From NCBI GenBank assembly GCA_000733415.1, contig KL662191.1:3780980-3844979 (forward strand): 64,000 nt of DNA, read 5' to 3'. The position numbers and the translations under genes were made by a program. Positions 61,595 through 64,000 of this stretch are shown one piece after another. Position 1 is the stretch's first letter, and each line of letters opens with the position of its first letter. Below the pieces are notes generated by a model. The model saw only the letters and a program-made list of their open reading frames with translations. It was not told the origin of the DNA and made no database searches. Origin of the DNA: [Leptolyngbya] sp. JSC-1 (GTDB lineage Bacteria; Cyanobacteriota; Cyanobacteriia; Elainellales; Elainellaceae).

Positions 61595-61915
61595 GAATGT
61601 CACGACTTTATCTGATACCCCACTGCTAAGCTACAGGTCAAACCGCAGTCTTCGCTGTAGCCCTCTAAACTCATACCATAAGCTTTTAGGATTGGGTATG
61701 GCAGAGGGGTAGATCTGGAGACTGGGGGAAGTCAGGAGTCAGGAGTCGGAAGCAGTCAAATCCGGTTGATGGGCCGTTGGTTGGGTAAGGGCAAAGCATT
61801 TGCTGATAGATCTGTTTCAGTGCCTCTAAACTGTTTGGCAAATGCTTTGCCCTTACACGAGCGTGTCGATGAGCTATCGGTTTAGTAGGGGTAGGACATT
61901 CGTGCAACGCCCATA
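61595..61915. other. Intergenic region with strong inverted repeat
   Basis: About 320 bp between two leftward genes. Contains the 19-bp inverted repeat at 61785-61856. A 73-codon frame overlapping it (61686-61907) is not credible as a gene. Confidence 0.6.
61785..61856. repeat. Perfect 19-bp inverted repeat (MITE or palindromic element)
   Basis: GTAAGGGCAAAGCATTTGC (61785-61803) and its exact complement (61838-61856) enclose 34 bp. Ends like GTAAGGGCAAAGCATTTG are familiar from small mobile palindromes in cyanobacteria (recall). Only one copy in this window. Confidence 0.75.
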
Positions 61916-62581
61916 CTACGCGAACGCACTGCGATAATCGCTCGCTGGCTCGGCTGTAGATGTCCGACGCACTGCACCACTTGCCAAGGTGGTTTTATCG
62001 TTGAAATCTAGGTAGATCAGTGACACTGGTTGTGGATCGTCAGGCGAGTATTTAAACGGTTGAATATCCGCTTGTTTTGAGCCAATTTTGAGATACAAAT
62101 TACCTGGTTCAGGAAAGGCGACTGCTGCAAACGCATAGTCAAATGTTTGGTGGAGTTGCTGATAAGTTTGTCGCACTAAATTAAACAAAACGCTAGACCG
62201 ATTTCGATAGCCAGGATGAATCACTAACCGGTTTACTTCTAAACTTTTAGTCGTTTTGAGAAACGTAGGAATAGGATGGTAAAGTTCTAACTCAAAGCTT
62301 ACATTGAGAGGACGGCAAAAGCGGCAGCAGGCAACGAGTTTTTCTTGATCAAAGGTGCCAAACCAGGTTGCAACGTCATCGAAATTATCAACAAATCGCG
62401 GAGTTGCTTCATCGGCTAAGACTCGAATTCCAGACGGATTATCTGAATTCGGCAACCATTTCATTTCCTCTACAAAGACTTGATAAATCAATCTCTGAGC
62501 TAATTTAATTTCAGCTTCACTTAGCTGCTTGCTCACATACCGTCTTTGCCTAGATTGCTCTAGTGCTCGTGCTTCAACCAT
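61916..62581 (-). CDS. GNAT-fold acyltransferase, LuxI/FeeM-like candidate
   Basis: 221 residues from ATG 62581 (a TTG at 62599 adds six). Residues, numbered from the TTG: R36, F42, W48, D71, D74, R93, E121, R124. Spacings F-x5-W, D-x2-D and E-x2-R match the conserved pairs of LuxI-type acyl-homoserine-lactone synthases (F28/W34, D45/D48, E101/R104); the order is also the same. VACCRFCRPL and EVNRLVIHPGYRNRS look like the substrate and acyl-carrier side. It could equally be a related N-acyl-amino-acid synthase or a generic GNAT. No LuxR-type regulator is adjacent. Confidence 0.55.
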   Translation of the reverse strand: MVEARALEQSRQRRYVSKQLSEAEIKLAQRLIYQVFVEEMKWLPNSDNPSGIRVLADEATPRFVDNFDDVATWFGTFDQEKLVACCRFCRPLNVSFELELYHPIPTFLKTTKSLEVNRLVIHPGYRNRSSVLFNLVRQTYQQLHQTFDYAFAAVAFPEPGNLYLKIGSKQADIQPFKYSPDDPQPVSLIYLDFNDKTTLASGAVRRTSTAEPASDYRSAFA

Positions 62582-62796
62582 ATTAATTGCGTGCTTCAAG
62601 ATGAACCTAATCTAGTCGATGTAGGCTATTCAAAAGGTCAGTTGAAGTCAGAATATGGTCAGAAATATGGTCAGAAATATGGTCAGAAATTAAGTCATCA
62701 TTTCCTAGCTGGCGCAGGCCGATTTTGTTCGTATAGCCGCAACTTTAGTCACCAACGTTGAACCAATTCCCATCAAATTCAAGGATTATTTTCAAC
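62582..62796. other. Intergenic region with tandem and dispersed repeats
   Basis: Contains three to four copies of a 12-13-mer ATGGTCAGAAAT (62653-62690) and a degenerate piece of repeat family C (62709-62755). No gene. Confidence 0.6.
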
Positions 62797-62827
62797 AAAA
62801 AGACCGAGTAGGAATCCCCACCCGGTC
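62797..62827 (-). terminator. Rho-independent terminator of ftsH
   Basis: Minus strand: GACCG ... CGGTC stem (62827-62823 / 62806-62802) extended by GT/AC and GGGG-TTCC pairings, followed by TTTTTG (62801-62796). It lies 50 bp past the ftsH stop. Confidence 0.78.
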
Positions 62828-62876
62828 CTCACAATCAAGCATTAAAGCTCAAAGATCAAAGATTTAACTTCACACC

Positions 62877-64000
62877 CTACAGCTTAGGCACATACTGTTC
62901 CTTTTCTGGAACAGGAGTATACTCAGCCACGATCTGGCGGAATTCTTCACCGTCGATAGTTTCCTTTTCGATCAGCAAATCCACTAGTCGGTCAATCACC
63001 ACCCGATTGTCCCGGATGAGCTTGCAGGCGACATCGTAGCAGTGCTCCACAATTGTGCGTACCTGAGCATCAATTCGGGCCGCAATTTCCTCGGAATAGT
63101 CGGAGCGGGTCATCCAGTCCCGTCCCAAGAAAACTTCGCCCTGCTGACTTTCCAGCGACAGTGGACCCAGATCCGACATACCGAAGCGCGTCACCATCTG
63201 GCGAGCCATGTTGGAGACTTGCTGCAAATCGCCACCCGCACCCGTTGTCACCTCGGCATCACCAAAGATTACCTGCTCAGCGGCGCGACCGCCTAGCGCC
63301 CCGGAAATCCGAGCCATGATTTGAGCGCGAGAAATCAAGCCTTGCTCTTCGCTAGGAGTAAACCAGGTCAGACCTTGCGCCTGTCCCCGCGGAATCAGCG
63401 TCACCTTCTGCACCGGATCATGAGCTTGCAGCAATGTTCCCACAATCGCATGGCCGATTTCATGATAGGCAATCAAGCGCTTGCTCTTGCTGTCTACCAG
63501 AGGTGTACCTTCCATGCCGGCGACTACCCGGTCCACCGCATCGTCGATTTCCAGCATGGTGATGGCGTCTTTGCGACGGCGAGCTGTCAGAATTGCCGCT
63601 TCGTTCAGTAGGTTTGCCAGATCTGCGCCGGTAAAGCCAGGAGTGCGGCGGGCGATTGCTTCTAGCGACACTTCCGGAGCCAGCTTTTTGTTGCGGGCAT
63701 GGACTTGCAGCACTTCCAAGCGGCCTTTGATATCGGGTGCGTCTACCGTAACTTGACGGTCAAAGCGGCCCGGTCGCAGCAGCGCTGAGTCCAACACATC
63801 CGGCCGGTTCGTCGCTGCAATGATGATGATGCCCGTGTTCCCCTCAAACCCGTCCATCTCGGTCAGCAACTGGTTCAGCGTCTGCTCTCGCTCATCGTTG
63901 CCTCCACCAATCCCAGCTCCTCGCTGCCGCCCCACCGCGTCAATCTCATCGATGAAGATGATGCAGGGCGCATTCTCCTTCGCCTTCTTGAACAAGTCCC
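62877..64000 (-). CDS. ftsH: ATP-dependent zinc metalloprotease FtsH, C-terminal part (runs off window)
   Basis: About 374 residues are visible; the frame is open past 64000, so the N-terminal spans and Walker A are missing. Visible: Walker B CIIFIDEIDAVGRQRG, second region of homology ATNRPDVLDSALLRPGRFDR, zinc-protease motif HEIGH, third ligand region with TTGAGGDLQQVSNMARQMV, and the C-terminus EYTPVPEKEQYVPKL. FtsH degrades misfolded and damaged membrane proteins, in cyanobacteria notably photodamaged D1. Terminated by the hairpin at 62797. Confidence 0.97.
   Translation of the reverse strand, partial: DLFKKAKENAPCIIFIDEIDAVGRQRGAGIGGGNDEREQTLNQLLTEMDGFEGNTGIIIIAATNRPDVLDSALLRPGRFDRQVTVDAPDIKGRLEVLQVHARNKKLAPEVSLEAIARRTPGFTGADLANLLNEAAILTARRRKDAITMLEIDDAVDRVVAGMEGTPLVDSKSKRLIAYHEIGHAIVGTLLQAHDPVQKVTLIPRGQAQGLTWFTPSEEQGLISRAQIMARISGALGGRAAEQVIFGDAEVTTGAGGDLQQVSNMARQMVTRFGMSDLGPLSLESQQGEVFLGRDWMTRSDYSEEIAARIDAQVRTIVEHCYDVACKLIRDNRVVIDRLVDLLIEKETIDGEEFRQIVAEYTPVPEKEQYVPKL

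Noticed and set aside
61686..61907. 73-codon minus-strand frame
   Set aside because: It crosses the perfect 19-bp inverted repeat and has no family resemblance.
62640..62700. Possible CRISPR-like array
   Set aside because: Units are 12-13 bp and contiguous without spacers; a plain tandem repeat.

Overview
The window is chromosomal DNA from a cyanobacterium. Evidence: a PucC/BCD-type chlorophyll-complex transporter, an iron ABC transporter of the Fut/Fbp type, NB-ARC/WD40 and PAS/GAF multidomain signalling proteins, a DUF4912 protein, the SNF2 helicase whose N-terminus reads MAILHGSWIP, G/C-rich heptamer tandem repeats, and at least five exact HIP1 octamers (GCGATCGC, e.g. 6742-6749, 14420-14427, 22888-22895, 44829-44836, 47010-47017). 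Multidomain size and abundant dispersed repeats suggest a large-genome, probably filamentous species; the sequence alone does not fix the genus. No rRNA, tRNA, CRISPR array, prophage or intact insertion sequence was seen.

Layout. 0-3.3 kb: N-terminus of an SNF2 helicase (runs off the left edge) and pnp. 4-8 kb: a TonB-like proline-rich protein sharing its stop region with futC, and the divergent fused permease futB. 8-12.4 kb: pentapeptide lipoprotein, PucC-like carrier, inositol-monophosphatase-type enzyme, membrane protein with a PilP/GspC-like end. 12.7-17.4 kb: an accessory patch of small and partly broken genes (shortened chlorite-dismutase-like gene, CxxC AhpD-like protein with divergent HxlR regulator, AAC(3)-I-type acetyltransferase, DUF4440, DUF1993, broken PIN toxin, tiny overlapping ORFs, and a 65-aa gene with a switch-like leader). 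17.6-28.3 kb: signalling block with kinase, receiver, GGDEF cyclase, a PAS6-GAF2-HisKA_2 kinase split by a one-base frame break, and a receiver-kinase. 28.5-32.8 kb: cupin and a 1279-aa NB-ARC/WD40 STAND protein. 33.2-38.9 kb: BMP-type ABC importer operon with an isochorismatase-like amidohydrolase inside it.

39-55.3 kb holds four RTX (Ca-binding nonapeptide) proteins interspersed with cell-envelope proteins, an HNH nuclease operon with an upstream small ORF and terminator, a saccharopine-dehydrogenase-like reductase, an SDR, a DUF4126 membrane protein, a NarL-type two-component pair and a DUF3455 protein. 55.9-59 kb carries what I consider the most novel unit: a PstS-like domain, one membrane span, two DUF4912 domains and an uncharacterised C-terminal domain in one protein, preceded by a stand-alone copy of that C-terminal domain. 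59.3-64 kb: mscL, a GH13 amylase, a GNAT-fold protein with LuxI-like residue spacing, and the 3' part of ftsH (runs off the right edge).

Two genes (25.3 kb and 56.4 kb) are out of frame at T7 tracts, which may be sequence errors or slippage sites. Three copies of a ~110-bp MITE with TA target sites, two other palindromic repeat families and several short tandem arrays lie between genes. How genes work together is inferred from adjacency and domain content only.
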